Shown here: positions 25,033 through 33,124 of the stretch, in pieces
Layout of the letters: each line of letters starts with the position of its first letter
How positions within the stretch are numbered: position 1 is the stretch's first letter
Assembly: GCA_019638805.1 (NCBI GenBank)
Contig: JAHBTA010000001.1
Coordinates: 62,001 to 126,000 of the forward strand
Length of the DNA: 64,000 bases
Direction of reading: 5' to 3'
Origin: Microbacteriaceae bacterium
Lineage (GTDB): Bacteria > Actinomycetota > Actinomycetes > Actinomycetales > Microbacteriaceae
Made by a program: the position numbers and the translations under genes
The notes under the pieces: generated by a model
The model's input: only the letters and a program-made list of their open reading frames with translations
Told to the model about the DNA's origin: nothing
The model's database searches: none

Positions 25033-25092
25033 AGCCTCGCCCTTCGGGCGACGAGACCGTCGATCCTCGCTCGTCGGGCGACGAGCAATGGT
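25033..25092. repeat. Imperfect 30-bp direct repeat between tRNA-His and clpS
   Basis: Two units of about 30 bp, each ending TCGGGCGACGAG. In the clpS frame they read VEPRPSGDET and VDPRSSGDEQ. The first unit contains a TCGCCC-TTC-GGGCGA hairpin that could end or process the tRNA transcript. Confidence 0.55.
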
Positions 25093-25328
25093 CGCCCGAC
25101 ACCCCGTGGACGACCGTCGTCTGGAACGACCCGGTCAACCTCATGAGCTACGTGACCTACGTCTTCCGCACCTACTTCGGCTTCCCGCGCGCCGAGGCCG
25201 AGCGCCTCATGCTGCTCGTGCATCACGAGGGCCGTGCCGTCGTGGCCACCGGCCCGCGCGAGGAGATGGAGCGCCACACCGAAGCCATGCACGAGTTCGG
25301 GCTGTGGGCGACCGTGGTGCGCGCATGA
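25092..25328 (+). CDS. clpS: ATP-dependent Clp protease adaptor ClpS (start unresolved)
   Basis: Delivers N-end-rule substrates to ClpC/ClpAP. The core is clear: TTVVWNDPVNLMSYVTYVF, the dimer/substrate pocket through LMLLVHHEGRAVVATG, and EMERHTEAMHEFGLWATV. No ATG, GTG or TTG exists in this frame between the end of tRNA-His and the core; the only in-frame starts lie inside the tRNA (24948, 24963, 24981, 24984). One base fewer at 25088-25092 would create ATG TCG CCC GAC, a plausible N-terminus. The coordinates given mark the supported part. It is followed by DUF2017 with an ATGA overlap. Confidence 0.85.
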   Translation, partial: SPDTPWTTVVWNDPVNLMSYVTYVFRTYFGFPRAEAERLMLLVHHEGRAVVATGPREEMERHTEAMHEFGLWATVVRA

Positions 25329-25759
25329 TCCGGCTCGAGTTCACCTCCTCCGAGCTGCGGCTGCTGCGCACGCTGCTCGAGCAGTACGGGGAGATCCTGC
25401 GCTCCGAGCACGACCCGGTGCTGGAGCGGCTGTTCCCCGCCGCCTACCGCGACGATGCGGATGCGGCGGCCGAGTTCGCGCGCTACACGCGTCCCGGCCT
25501 GGCGACCCGCAAGACCGCGGGAGCCGCATCCATCGCCGCCGCCATCGCGGGAGATGACGGTGCCGTCGCCCTCGACGACGACGAAGCCGCGGCGTGGCTG
25601 CCGGTGCTCACCGATGTGCGGCTCATCCTGGCGAACCGGCTGGGCATCGTGACCGACGACGACGAGGTGCCCGGCGACGAGCTCGGGCAGGTGTACCGCT
25701 GGCTCGGGGCGCTGCAGGAGCACCTGGTCGACGCCCTGGAGACGAGGGCAGACCCGTGA
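25325..25759 (+). CDS. DUF2017 family protein
   Basis: 144 aa, acidic, mostly helical: LRLLRTLLEQYGEILRSE, then LPVLTDVRLILANRLGI and the C-terminal YRWLGALQEHLVDAL. It lies between clpS and a zincin gene, an order conserved in actinobacteria, with ATGA and GTGA overlaps on its two sides. This suggests a role tied to Clp proteolysis; no activity is known. Confidence 0.88.
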   Translation: MIRLEFTSSELRLLRTLLEQYGEILRSEHDPVLERLFPAAYRDDADAAAEFARYTRPGLATRKTAGAASIAAAIAGDDGAVALDDDEAAAWLPVLTDVRLILANRLGIVTDDDEVPGDELGQVYRWLGALQEHLVDALETRADP

Positions 25760-26109
25760 GCCTGGAACTGGACGCCGAGGAGTTCGAGCGCATCGTCATC
25801 GACGAGCTCGACCTGCTGCCCGACGAGATGGTCGACGGCCTCGAGAACCTGGTGTTCGTGGTCGAGGACCGCCCCGAGGACGGTTCGCTGGACCTGCTCG
25901 GCGAGTACCAGGGCATCGCACTGACCGAGCGCGACCGGTACGGCTTCGGCGAGCTGCCCGACCGGATCGTGCTGTTCCGCGAGCCGTTGCTCGCGATCTG
26001 CGAGGACCTCGACGAGCTCAAGGACGAGATCCACGTGACACTCGTGCACGAGATCGCGCACTTCTTTGGGCTCGACGACGACGAGCTGCACCGGCTCGGG
26101 TGGGCGTAG
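25756..26109 (+). CDS. Small zincin-like metallopeptidase
   Basis: 117 aa. HEIAHFFGLDD at 98-108 is a compact HExxH zinc site with the third ligand in the GLDD segment. The N-terminal half has EFERIVIDELDLLPDEM, typical of the actinobacterial 'metallopeptidase family' linked to clpS. GTGA overlap with DUF2017 implies coupled translation. Cytosolic; substrate unknown. Confidence 0.88.
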   Translation: MSLELDAEEFERIVIDELDLLPDEMVDGLENLVFVVEDRPEDGSLDLLGEYQGIALTERDRYGFGELPDRIVLFREPLLAICEDLDELKDEIHVTLVHEIAHFFGLDDDELHRLGWA

Positions 26110-26113
26110 CGGC

Positions 26114-26977
26114 TCAGCCCACCTCGAGCGGGAGGTCGGGGTCGGCCGACCACTCCTCCAGCGAGCCGTCGTAGATGCGCACGGCCCGGATGCCGAGCTC
26201 GTGCAGCGCGAGAGCGTCGACACTCGCGGAGATGCCGCCCCCGCAGTACAGCTGCACCTCGGGCTCGGTGCCGTCGATGCCCGCGCTCGCGAACGCCGCG
26301 CGCAGGGCATCGGAACCGACGAACGTGCCATCCTCGGCGAACAGGTTGCGGCTGGAGACGTTCACGCTGCCGGGGATGCGCCCGCGACGGCTGTACCGCG
26401 TGGGAGCGGAGCCGTCGAACGAGCTCGCGGGCAGTGCGCACACCAGCGGGCGCGCATCGTCGGCGGAGCGCGCAGCGACCTCGTCGCGCTCGATCCACGC
26501 GTCGCGCCGGGGTGCGGCGCCCCACGCCGGAACCGGCGCCGGCGGGGCCGACTCCCCCGCCTCGACCGGCAGCCCCGCCGCGCGCCATACGCCCAGACCG
26601 CCGTCGAGCACCCGGGCGTCCACGCCGATCCAGGTCAGCAGGTACCAGAGGCGCGCGGCCCACATCGTGGCGGTCGTGTCGTAGATCACGACGCGGCGGC
26701 CCTCCGCGATGCCCAGCGCCGCGAGGCGGGCCGCGATGGCATCGGGTGACGGGTGCGCGTAGTGCCACGGCGAGGCGGGGTCGCTGAACTCGGTCGCGAC
26801 ATCCACATGCTGCGACCCGGGGATGTGCGCTTCGAGCCAGTGCGGACGCCCGTTGTCCTTGCGGTAGTCGCCGTCGAAGTCGGGGCTGTGCAGCACGAGG
26901 CTCGCGTCGAGCACGGCGGGCGGGTCCTCCGAGGCGAGCTCTGCCGCGAGATCCACCGCGGTGATGAGTGCGCTCAC
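26114..26977 (-). CDS. Sulfurtransferase (two rhodanese domains, SseA type)
   Basis: 287 aa. The first, inactive rhodanese repeat covers about 1-140 (VLDASLVLHSP, VIYDTTATMWAARLWYLL). The second has the active-site loop YCGGGISAS with Cys245, closer to mercaptopyruvate sulfurtransferases (CGSGVTA type) than to thiosulfate enzymes. The GTG at 26977 overlaps the stop of the ThiY-like gene (GTGA), so they shared an operon; the product could still be translated if the broken gene is transcribed. Confidence 0.9.
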   Translation of the reverse strand: MSALITAVDLAAELASEDPPAVLDASLVLHSPDFDGDYRKDNGRPHWLEAHIPGSQHVDVATEFSDPASPWHYAHPSPDAIAARLAALGIAEGRRVVIYDTTATMWAARLWYLLTWIGVDARVLDGGLGVWRAAGLPVEAGESAPPAPVPAWGAAPRRDAWIERDEVAARSADDARPLVCALPASSFDGSAPTRYSRRGRIPGSVNVSSRNLFAEDGTFVGSDALRAAFASAGIDGTEPEVQLYCGGGISASVDALALHELGIRAVRIYDGSLEEWSADPDLPLEVG

Positions 26978-27674
26978 GATGCCAGCTCCTCGTCGTCGTC
27001 CGGGACGCGGAAGGCGGACGCCCACTCCCCCGGGCGTTCGAGGATACCCAGCCCGGCGAGCCACTGCGCGTAGGGCTCCACCAGTTCGCGCCGCACGACG
27101 CCCCACTCCTCGTCGTGGAACCAGGTGGGCGCGATCAGCTCGAGGGAGCGCTCGACGATCAGCCGGGGGAAGTACGGCGTGATCCGGTCGAACACGTCGG
27201 CGGCCTCGTCGGGATTCTCGGCGGCCAGCGCGAAACCCTCCGCTGTGATGGCGTGGACGTCCTCCCAGAGCGCGGGCTCCGCGTCGCGGGACTGCTCGTG
27301 GACCCCCAACAGGTACGAGTGGTAGTGCAGCCCGAGTGCGTCGTCGACGCGCCAGACCCGCTCCTGGTCCGCGGGAAGCGTCGTGAGCAGGTTGTCCCAG
27401 GCCCAGTACGAGCCGAAGGTGGCATCCGCGATGCCGCCGAAATCGTCGGCCGGGTCGAGCTCGCGCGAGCCGGCGTCGACGAGCACCACCGCATCCGGAT
27501 CGCCCCCGTCGGACGCGACGAGCGCGCGGACGATGCCGACACCGCGCGGGGTCGGGTTGAGCGCGACGCGCCGGCTCTCGAGGCGGAATACAACCCGCGC
27601 TCGCGGGCGATGTGGAATCCCGCGGAGTTCGGCCAGGGGTGGAAGTACTCCTGCACGAGGCTCACATGCACCAT
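26974..27674 (-). pseudogene. NMT1/ThiY-like substrate-binding protein, frameshifted with internal deletion
   Basis: An ATG at 27674, with TACCGT six bases upstream, opens a frame reading VSLVQEYFHPWPNSAGFHIARERGLY. Around 27585-27590 the homology jumps to another frame: RRVALNPTPRGVGIVRALV then ATFGSYWAWDNLL, continuing to 26974. Joined, they give about 230 residues against about 310 in this family. Missing is the segment between the first helix and the second lobe. The family binds thiamine precursors (formylaminopyrimidine/HMP) for uptake, fitting its place beside ykoEDC. It is either a real decayed gene or an assembly deletion. Confidence 0.75.
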
Positions 27675-27700
27675 CGGCCCACGGTAGCGGGAGCCCGGAG

Positions 27701-28183
27701 TCAGATTGCGATTCGTGACGCGTCGATCACCCGGTCGGCGAGCAGATCGGGCCGCTCGCGTGCGAAGAACGCCGCCTCCTGCGCGGCCCAGCGATCCCAG
27801 AACGGCTCGTACCGGTCGCCGTCGCGCTCGATCGCCCGGCGGCGGCGTTCGATCGCGCCGAGTTCGAGCCACACCGCGTAGGTCGCCTGCGCGCGGGACG
27901 CTCGGGTCAGCGCGCCGGAGCCCTCGATGACGAGGGCGCGCTCCGGGTCGAGCGGGTGCCACTCTGCCGGGCGCTCCGCCTCCCAGTCCCAGCGGCGCCA
28001 GCCGGGGTTCTCGCCGAGCACGTCGCGCACCACGGCCGCGCTTCCGGCCTCGAGCCCGTCCCAGCCCGGATAGATGTCGTCCAGGCGAACCAGCTGCGCG
28101 TCGAGCAGTTCGGCCAGCGGACGCGCGATCGTGCTCTTGCCCGAGCCCGAACCGCCGTCGACGATCACGACCGGGCGCGACAC
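27701..28183 (-). CDS. P-loop kinase, uridine kinase-like
   Basis: 160 aa. GGSGSGKST at 10-18, then LVRLDDIYPGWDGLEAG, the Asp-Tyr segment of nucleoside/pantothenate-type kinases, a lid-like Arg cluster (AIERRRRAIERDGDRYEPFWDRW). Substrate not readable. The GTG at 28183 gives a normal N-terminus. A TTG at 28258, overlapping the ykoC end, would add an AEVAAELAAELAAEVAA-like repeated Ala/Glu leader. Its place after ykoC hints at a role with thiamine pyrimidines, but this is only context. Confidence 0.75.
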   Translation of the reverse strand: MSRPVVIVDGGSGSGKSTIARPLAELLDAQLVRLDDIYPGWDGLEAGSAAVVRDVLGENPGWRRWDWEAERPAEWHPLDPERALVIEGSGALTRASRAQATYAVWLELGAIERRRRAIERDGDRYEPFWDRWAAQEAAFFARERPDLLADRVIDASRIAI

Positions 28184-28241
28184 GCCTGCCTGCGTCGCCG
28201 CGACCTCGGCGGCGAGCTCAGCCGCGAGCTCAGCGGCAACC

Positions 28242-29027
28242 TCAGCGGGGACCGACAATGAAGTTCCAGTTCCCGGTGGCGACCGAGACCGCCACCGCGA
28301 TTCCGGCGACGGCCGCGCCGATCGCGATGAGCAGCCATTCCCGCCCCCCGAAGCGCGACGCGCGGGCCCAGGTGCGCGGCGTCGAGCCGCCGAATGCGCG
28401 CGCCTCCATGGCCGTCGCGAGCTTGCTGCCACGTCGGATCGAGAGGACCAGCAGCGCGAAGGCTTGCGTCGCGAATCGGCGCATGCGCCCCGAGTCGGCA
28501 ACCCCGCGAGCACGGCGCGCGAGTTCGAGGCTCTTCCAGTCCTGCAGGAACAGCCCCACGAGTCGCAGCCCGGCGAGCGCGCCGAGCACGAACCGGGCGG
28601 GCAGACGCAGCACCTGCGCAAGACCGTCGGCCAGATCCGTCGGGTCGATCGTGATGAACAGGACGACGCTCGGCAGCCCGATCGCGAGCAGGCGCACCAT
28701 CGTCGCGAGTGCCAGCGCCAGCGACCCGTCGGTCACGTGGACGAGCAGCCAGCTGAAATACACGGTCCCCTCGTCCTGCCCGTACAACGCGATCGTGATG
28801 CCGCTCAGCGGGGCGAAGACCCAGACCGGCAGGGTGCGCAGCCAGAACTGCCGCCACGGCACCCCCGCCCAGACGAACAGGATCAGCTCGAGCCCGAGCG
28901 CCACCGTCGCCGAGACCCAGTCGAGGCTCAGCACCAGCACGATCGCGAGCAGCAGAGCCGCCGCGAGCTTCGCCACCGGGTTGATGCGCAGGATGGCGGC
29001 GCGCCCGCCGACCGCGAGCACGCTCAT
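28242..29027 (-). CDS. ykoC: ECF transporter T component (YkoC)
   Basis: 261 aa with about five membrane segments. The cytosolic coupling helices carry the EcfT motifs LARRARGV and AMEARAFGG, which contact the ATPase. It starts in an ATGA overlap with ykoD. Together with YkoD and YkoE it imports thiamine or hydroxymethylpyrimidine, as shown by the TPP riboswitch of the operon. Confidence 0.9.
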   Translation of the reverse strand: MSVLAVGGRAAILRINPVAKLAAALLLAIVLVLSLDWVSATVALGLELILFVWAGVPWRQFWLRTLPVWVFAPLSGITIALYGQDEGTVYFSWLLVHVTDGSLALALATMVRLLAIGLPSVVLFITIDPTDLADGLAQVLRLPARFVLGALAGLRLVGLFLQDWKSLELARRARGVADSGRMRRFATQAFALLVLSIRRGSKLATAMEARAFGGSTPRTWARASRFGGREWLLIAIGAAVAGIAVAVSVATGNWNFIVGPR

Positions 29028-30523
29028 CGCACGACCTCGAGGCGGCCGGGGGCGTGCTCCCAGGCGGCGAAGCGCACCTCGCGCGTCGCGAGCGCACCGA
29101 CGAACTCGGTGTCATGCGTGACGGCCACCAGCGCCCGGCCCTCGTCGAGCAGCCCCGACAGCAGAATGACGAGCTCGCGCCAGGTGAGGGCGTCCTGCCC
29201 GAAGGTCGGTTCGTCGAGCACCAGGATGCGCGGCCGCGTCGCGAGCACCGTCGCGACCGAGAGGCGGCGCTTCTCGCCACCGGAGAGGGTGAACGGGTTG
29301 GCCCCCGCCAGGCGCGTGAGCCTGAGCCGCTCGAGCAGTTCCTCGGTGCGCTGCGCCACCTCGGTGACGGGCAGCTTGAGCGCGCGCAGTCCGACCGCGA
29401 GCTCGTCGCGCACGGTCGCCGCGATGAACTGGTGCTCGGGGTCCTGGAACACCGTCCCGATGCGGGTGAGCAGCTGCCGGGACTTCCAGCGGATCGGTTC
29501 GGGCCCCGCCCCGTCGGCGAGCTCGGGCTCGGCGAGCGCGTGGCCGGCGACCGGGGGCAACAGACCCGCGAGGGTCAGGCCGAGAGTGGACTTGCCCGCC
29601 CCGTTCGGTCCGGTGACCGCGAGAGCCTCGCCCGCTCCCAGCCCGACCTCGATCCCGGTGCGCAGCACGCGTTCGGCCACGCGCGCGATCGCCAGCTCTT
29701 CGGTGCGCAGCAGCACAGGTCCGGATGCCGGGGTCGTCCGTGCGGAGACGTCCGGTTCGAACCCGGGGACCCACACCCCCCCGGCGGCGAGCTCGGCGCC
29801 ACGCCGACCCAGGACCTGGGCGACGCTGCCGTCCGCGACGACACCCCCGCCGGGCTCGAGCACGACGACCCGGTCGACGATCGAGGACCACACGGCCACC
29901 CGGTGCTCGATGACGACGAGCGTCGCCCCGGTGCGCTCGGCGACGCGTGCGACCGCATCGCGAACTTCCACGACACCCTCGGGATCGAGGTTGGCCGTGG
30001 GTTCGTCGAGCAGGATCAGGCCAGGGCGCATGGCCAGGACGCCCGCGAGCGCGAGGCGCTGCTTCTGCCCGCCCGAGAGCTCGGAGGTGGGGTGATCCGG
30101 AGGCAGGTCGAGCCGCACCGCCTCGAGCGCCTCGGCGACCCGGCGCCAGATCTCGTCGCGCGGCACCCCGAGGTTCTCGGCGCCGAAGGCGACGTCATCC
30201 CCGACGCGCGCCATGATGACCTGAGAGTCCGGGTCCTGCAGCACGAGGCCCGACCGGCCCCGGGCGCCGGCGGGCGGACGGCCGTCCACGAGCAGTTCGC
30301 CGTGCTGCTCGCCCTCGTCGGCCCCGCCCAGAACCCCGGCGAGGCCGTGCAGCAGCGTCGATTTGCCCGCGCCCGAGGGACCCAGCAGCAGGACGCGCTC
30401 CCCCGGTTCGATGTCCAGGTCGACGCCGTCGAGCGCCCACGCGCGGCGCCCGGCATGGCGCCAGCCCCAGCCGCGCGCGGTGATGCGCGCGGCTGGGGTC
30501 GGCGATGCGGCGGTGATGGTCAG
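29024..30523 (-). CDS. ykoD: ECF transporter ATPase, fused double ABC domain (YkoD)
   Basis: About 500 aa with two ATPase domains: GPSGAGKST/LSGGQKQRLALA/LLDEPTANLD, and GPNGAGKST/LSGGEKRRLSVA/LDEPTFGQD. The start is odd: the frame has no ATG/GTG/TTG near the ykoE stop. A CTG at 30523 forms a CTGA overlap with ykoE, and an ATC two codons on (30517) stands at ideal spacing (7 bases) from GGAGG at 30525-30529. The nearest normal start, ATG 30601, lies 26 codons inside ykoE with no clear ribosome site. Function is not in doubt. Confidence 0.88.
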   Translation of the reverse strand: MTITAASPTPAARITARGWGWRHAGRRAWALDGVDLDIEPGERVLLLGPSGAGKSTLLHGLAGVLGGADEGEQHGELLVDGRPPAGARGRSGLVLQDPDSQVIMARVGDDVAFGAENLGVPRDEIWRRVAEALEAVRLDLPPDHPTSELSGGQKQRLALAGVLAMRPGLILLDEPTANLDPEGVVEVRDAVARVAERTGATLVVIEHRVAVWSSIVDRVVVLEPGGGVVADGSVAQVLGRRGAELAAGGVWVPGFEPDVSARTTPASGPVLLRTEELAIARVAERVLRTGIEVGLGAGEALAVTGPNGAGKSTLGLTLAGLLPPVAGHALAEPELADGAGPEPIRWKSRQLLTRIGTVFQDPEHQFIAATVRDELAVGLRALKLPVTEVAQRTEELLERLRLTRLAGANPFTLSGGEKRRLSVATVLATRPRILVLDEPTFGQDALTWRELVILLSGLLDEGRALVAVTHDTEFVGALATREVRFAAWEHAPGRLEVVR

Positions 30524-31167
30524 ACCTCCGCCGTGGCCTCGCGTCCCGCGGCGAACCGGTTGAGGGCTCCGGTCTGCGCGAGGGCCTTGGCGATCAGCCA
30601 TGACCCCAGTCCCGCGATGACGGCGCCACCCACCACGGACGAGACGACGTAGATGATGCTGAAGGCGGTATCCGCCCCCGCGTACCAGAGGATCAGGTCG
30701 TTGATCGATCCCAGCAGACCGGCGCCGGCGCCCGCGAGGACGGCGACCCAGACGCGGTAGTTGCCATAAAGGAAGGCCAGCAGCACGAGCTCGGCGCCGA
30801 GGCCCTGAACCAGGCCGGCCTCGAGCGTGAGGACCCCGCCCCACTGGTTGCCGACCAGCGCGGAGACCACGGCGGCGAGCAGCTCGGTGAAGATGGCGGC
30901 ACCCGGCTTGCGGATGATGATGCCGCCCAGAACGCCGGCGAACAGCCACGGGCCGTTGAGCAGGCCCTGCAGTCCGGGCAGCGCGGGCTCGAGCAGCGAC
31001 TTGGGGCCGATGTAGCCGACGTTCCAGGCCAGGAAGATGAGGCCGGCGGCCACGCCGATCACGGCGGCCACGACGATGTCGACGACCCGCCACTTCAGGT
31101 TGCGGGGGGCGCGCCCGGTCGCGGCGGGTGCGGTAGCGGTCTTCTCGGTGCTGGTCTCAGCGGTCAT
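30520..31167 (-). CDS. ykoE: ECF transporter S component (YkoE)
   Basis: 215 aa with six membrane segments; binds thiamine/HMP and confers specificity. YkoE-like features include VVAAVIGVAAGLIFLAWNVGYIG, the central GGIIIRKPGAAIFTELLAAVVSALVGNQWG and LVQGLGAELVLLAFLYGNYR. First gene after the TPP riboswitch, with a purine-rich GAGAGAGAAG before the ATG. Confidence 0.92.
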   Translation of the reverse strand: MTAETSTEKTATAPAATGRAPRNLKWRVVDIVVAAVIGVAAGLIFLAWNVGYIGPKSLLEPALPGLQGLLNGPWLFAGVLGGIIIRKPGAAIFTELLAAVVSALVGNQWGGVLTLEAGLVQGLGAELVLLAFLYGNYRVWVAVLAGAGAGLLGSINDLILWYAGADTAFSIIYVVSSVVGGAVIAGLGSWLIAKALAQTGALNRFAAGREATAEV

Positions 31168-31221
31168 GTTCTTCTCTCTCTCGGGGGGATGCTGAGAGCA
31201 GAGTGTCGAATGGGGTCACTC

Positions 31222-31240
31222 GACGGCAACGCGCGCCGTC
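31222..31240 (-). promoter_or_regulatory. Expression-platform hairpin of the TPP riboswitch
   Basis: Perfect arms GACGGC/GCCGTC with a 7-base loop, between the aptamer and ykoE. It could act as terminator or as part of the sequestering fold. Confidence 0.4.
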
Positions 31241-31283
31241 ACAGTGTGTCCCCGCGTGAAGAAATGCGACCAAGAGGTCCTCC

Positions 31284-31368
31284 TCCCTGCGCCGGCATGA
31301 TCCGGATCAGGTTCGACGGTCGGAGCGTGCTTCGCTCCCTCTCAGCCCGGCCTACCGGACTCCCGTGT
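31284..31368 (-). promoter_or_regulatory. TPP riboswitch (THI element)
   Basis: Read on the - strand, the aptamer has ACACGGGAGTCCGG, CTGAGAGGGAGC with a hairpin, GACCGTCGAACCTGATC and CGGATCATGCCGGCGCAGGGA: all conserved THI-box blocks in order. It precedes ykoE-ykoD-ykoC and should shut the operon off at high thiamine pyrophosphate. Confidence 0.96.
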
Positions 31369-31378
31369 GCAGGCCAGT

Positions 31379-32179
31379 CTACCGCGCGACGGCCTCCGCG
31401 CCGGCGACCCGCTGGGCGACCCAGATCGGGATGATCGAGAGCAGCACGAGCACGACCGCGATGACGTTGACCACGGGCGCCTGGTTCGGCCGGAAGAGGT
31501 TCTCCAGGATCCAGATCGGCAGCGTCTTCACGCCCGACCCCGCCGTGAAGGTGGTGACGATGATCTCGTCGAAGCTCAGCGCGAACGCCAGCAGCCCCCC
31601 GGCGAGCAGCGCCGAGCGCAGCTGCGGGAAGGTCACCAGCCGGAACGTCGTCCAGAGCCCGGCGCCCAGGTCGGCCGAGGCCTCCTCGAGCGAACCGCCC
31701 ATGCGCCGCAGGCGCGCGATCACATTGTTGAAGACCGTGACGATGCAGAAGGTCGCGTGCGCCACGACGATCGTCAGGAGTCCGAGCCGCAGGTCGAGGA
31801 CGGTGCGGAACGCGTTGTTGAGCGCGATGCCGGTGACGATGCCGGGGAGCGCGATCGGGAGGATCACGAGGAGCGACACGGCATCCCGCCCGAAGAACCG
31901 GTAGCGCTGGAGCGCGAGCGACACGAGGGTGCCCAGCACGAGCGCGATCGAGGTGGCCAGCAGGGCCACGAGCACCGAGGTGCCCACCGCGTCGAGCGCG
32001 CCCTGGTTGGTGAAGGCCCGCGCCCACCACTCGAGTGTGAACCCCGGCGGCGGCCAGACCAGGGCCTGCGAGGTCGAGAACGAGTTGACCAGCACGATGC
32101 CCAGCGGCAGGTAGATGATCGCCAGCACGATGCCGGTGATGACGCCCAGCGTGGCGCGCGCGGCGCGGCCCAGCCTCAT
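31379..32179 (-). CDS. ABC permease, PotC-like
   Basis: 266 aa, six membrane segments, with the EAA loop EEASADLGAGLWTTFRLVTFPQL. It resembles the second permease of spermidine/putrescine importers (SFSTSQALVWPPPGFTLEWW near the N-terminus). Last gene of the importer operon; its stop is about ten bases from the upstream edge of the TPP riboswitch of the next operon, so read-through from one into the other is possible. Confidence 0.88.
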   Translation of the reverse strand: MRLGRAARATLGVITGIVLAIIYLPLGIVLVNSFSTSQALVWPPPGFTLEWWARAFTNQGALDAVGTSVLVALLATSIALVLGTLVSLALQRYRFFGRDAVSLLVILPIALPGIVTGIALNNAFRTVLDLRLGLLTIVVAHATFCIVTVFNNVIARLRRMGGSLEEASADLGAGLWTTFRLVTFPQLRSALLAGGLLAFALSFDEIIVTTFTAGSGVKTLPIWILENLFRPNQAPVVNVIAVVLVLLSIIPIWVAQRVAGAEAVAR

Positions 32180-32209
32180 GACAGCCCCCGTCTCATGGCC
32201 GATCCCCTC

Positions 32210-33124
32210 TCACAGGTTGTCCAGCGCTCCGGTCCTGCGCACCGCGAGCAGGAAGATCGACATGATCACGACCGGGATGAGCGCGACGGCCGCCGCGAGC
32301 GGCAGATTGTTCGCTGTCCCGATGTTGGTGTAGACCAGGTTGCCCAGCAACTGGTTGGCTCCGCCGACGATGTTGACGGTGATGTAGTCGCCCAGCGACA
32401 ACGAGAAGCTGAAGATCGCGCCCGCGATGATCGACGGGGTCAGGATCGGCAGCACCACCTGGAAGAACGTGCGGCCGGCCTTCGCCCCCAGATCGCCGGA
32501 CGCCTCCAGCAGCGAGTCGGGCACGCGCTCCAGTCCCGCGAAGATGGGCAGGATGACGTAAGGCAACCACAGGTACGCCAACGTCATGATGACGGCCGGC
32601 AGGCCGTACCCCGGCCCCTCGAGTCCGAAGGGGCGCAGGGCCCAGTCGACGATGCCACCCTCGGACAGCACGGACCGCCAGGCGTAGGCCTTGACCAGGT
32701 ACGAGGCCCACAGCGGCATGAGCACGGCGATCACCAGCGCGTACCGCAGACGCGGCGAAGCGACCTTGGCCATGAAGAACGCGATCGGCAGCGCGATGAC
32801 GATGTCGACGACGGTCACCAGGACGGCGATCCCGAGGGTGCGCAGGGTGACCGTGTGGTACAGCGAACCGGTGACCACCGCGACGATGTTGTCGAGCGTC
32901 CACTCGGTGCGGACCTGACCCGTGAAGGTGTCGGTGGTCCAGAACGCCGTGATGAGCAGCGCGGCCAGCGCGGCGATGTAGACCAGCCCCAGCCACAGCA
33001 GCGGGGCGCTCAGCAGCAGCCCGAGCCGCGTCCGCGGCCGGGCGCTCAGTGCGACGGACAGCCGCCGGGCCGCGGTCCCCCGGGGATGGGGGACCGCGGT
33101 CCGGACGGCCTTGACGGTGCTCAC
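32210..33124 (-). CDS. ABC permease, PotB-like
   Basis: 304 aa with an N-terminal cytosolic arm and six membrane segments; EAA loop LLEASGDLGAKAGRTFFQVVLPIL. The GTG start follows the TAG stop of the binding-protein gene without a gap (TAGGTG). It partners the PotC-like permease and the ATPase. Confidence 0.88.
   Translation of the reverse strand: MSTVKAVRTAVPHPRGTAARRLSVALSARPRTRLGLLLSAPLLWLGLVYIAALAALLITAFWTTDTFTGQVRTEWTLDNIVAVVTGSLYHTVTLRTLGIAVLVTVVDIVIALPIAFFMAKVASPRLRYALVIAVLMPLWASYLVKAYAWRSVLSEGGIVDWALRPFGLEGPGYGLPAVIMTLAYLWLPYVILPIFAGLERVPDSLLEASGDLGAKAGRTFFQVVLPILTPSIIAGAIFSFSLSLGDYITVNIVGGANQLLGNLVYTNIGTANNLPLAAAVALIPVVIMSIFLLAVRRTGALDNL

Noticed and set aside
26974..27489. The downstream half of the ThiY-like gene as a complete independent gene
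   Set aside because: Its first codons continue an in-frame conserved segment upstream (RRVALNPTPRG) that lacks any start, so it is the remainder of a broken gene.
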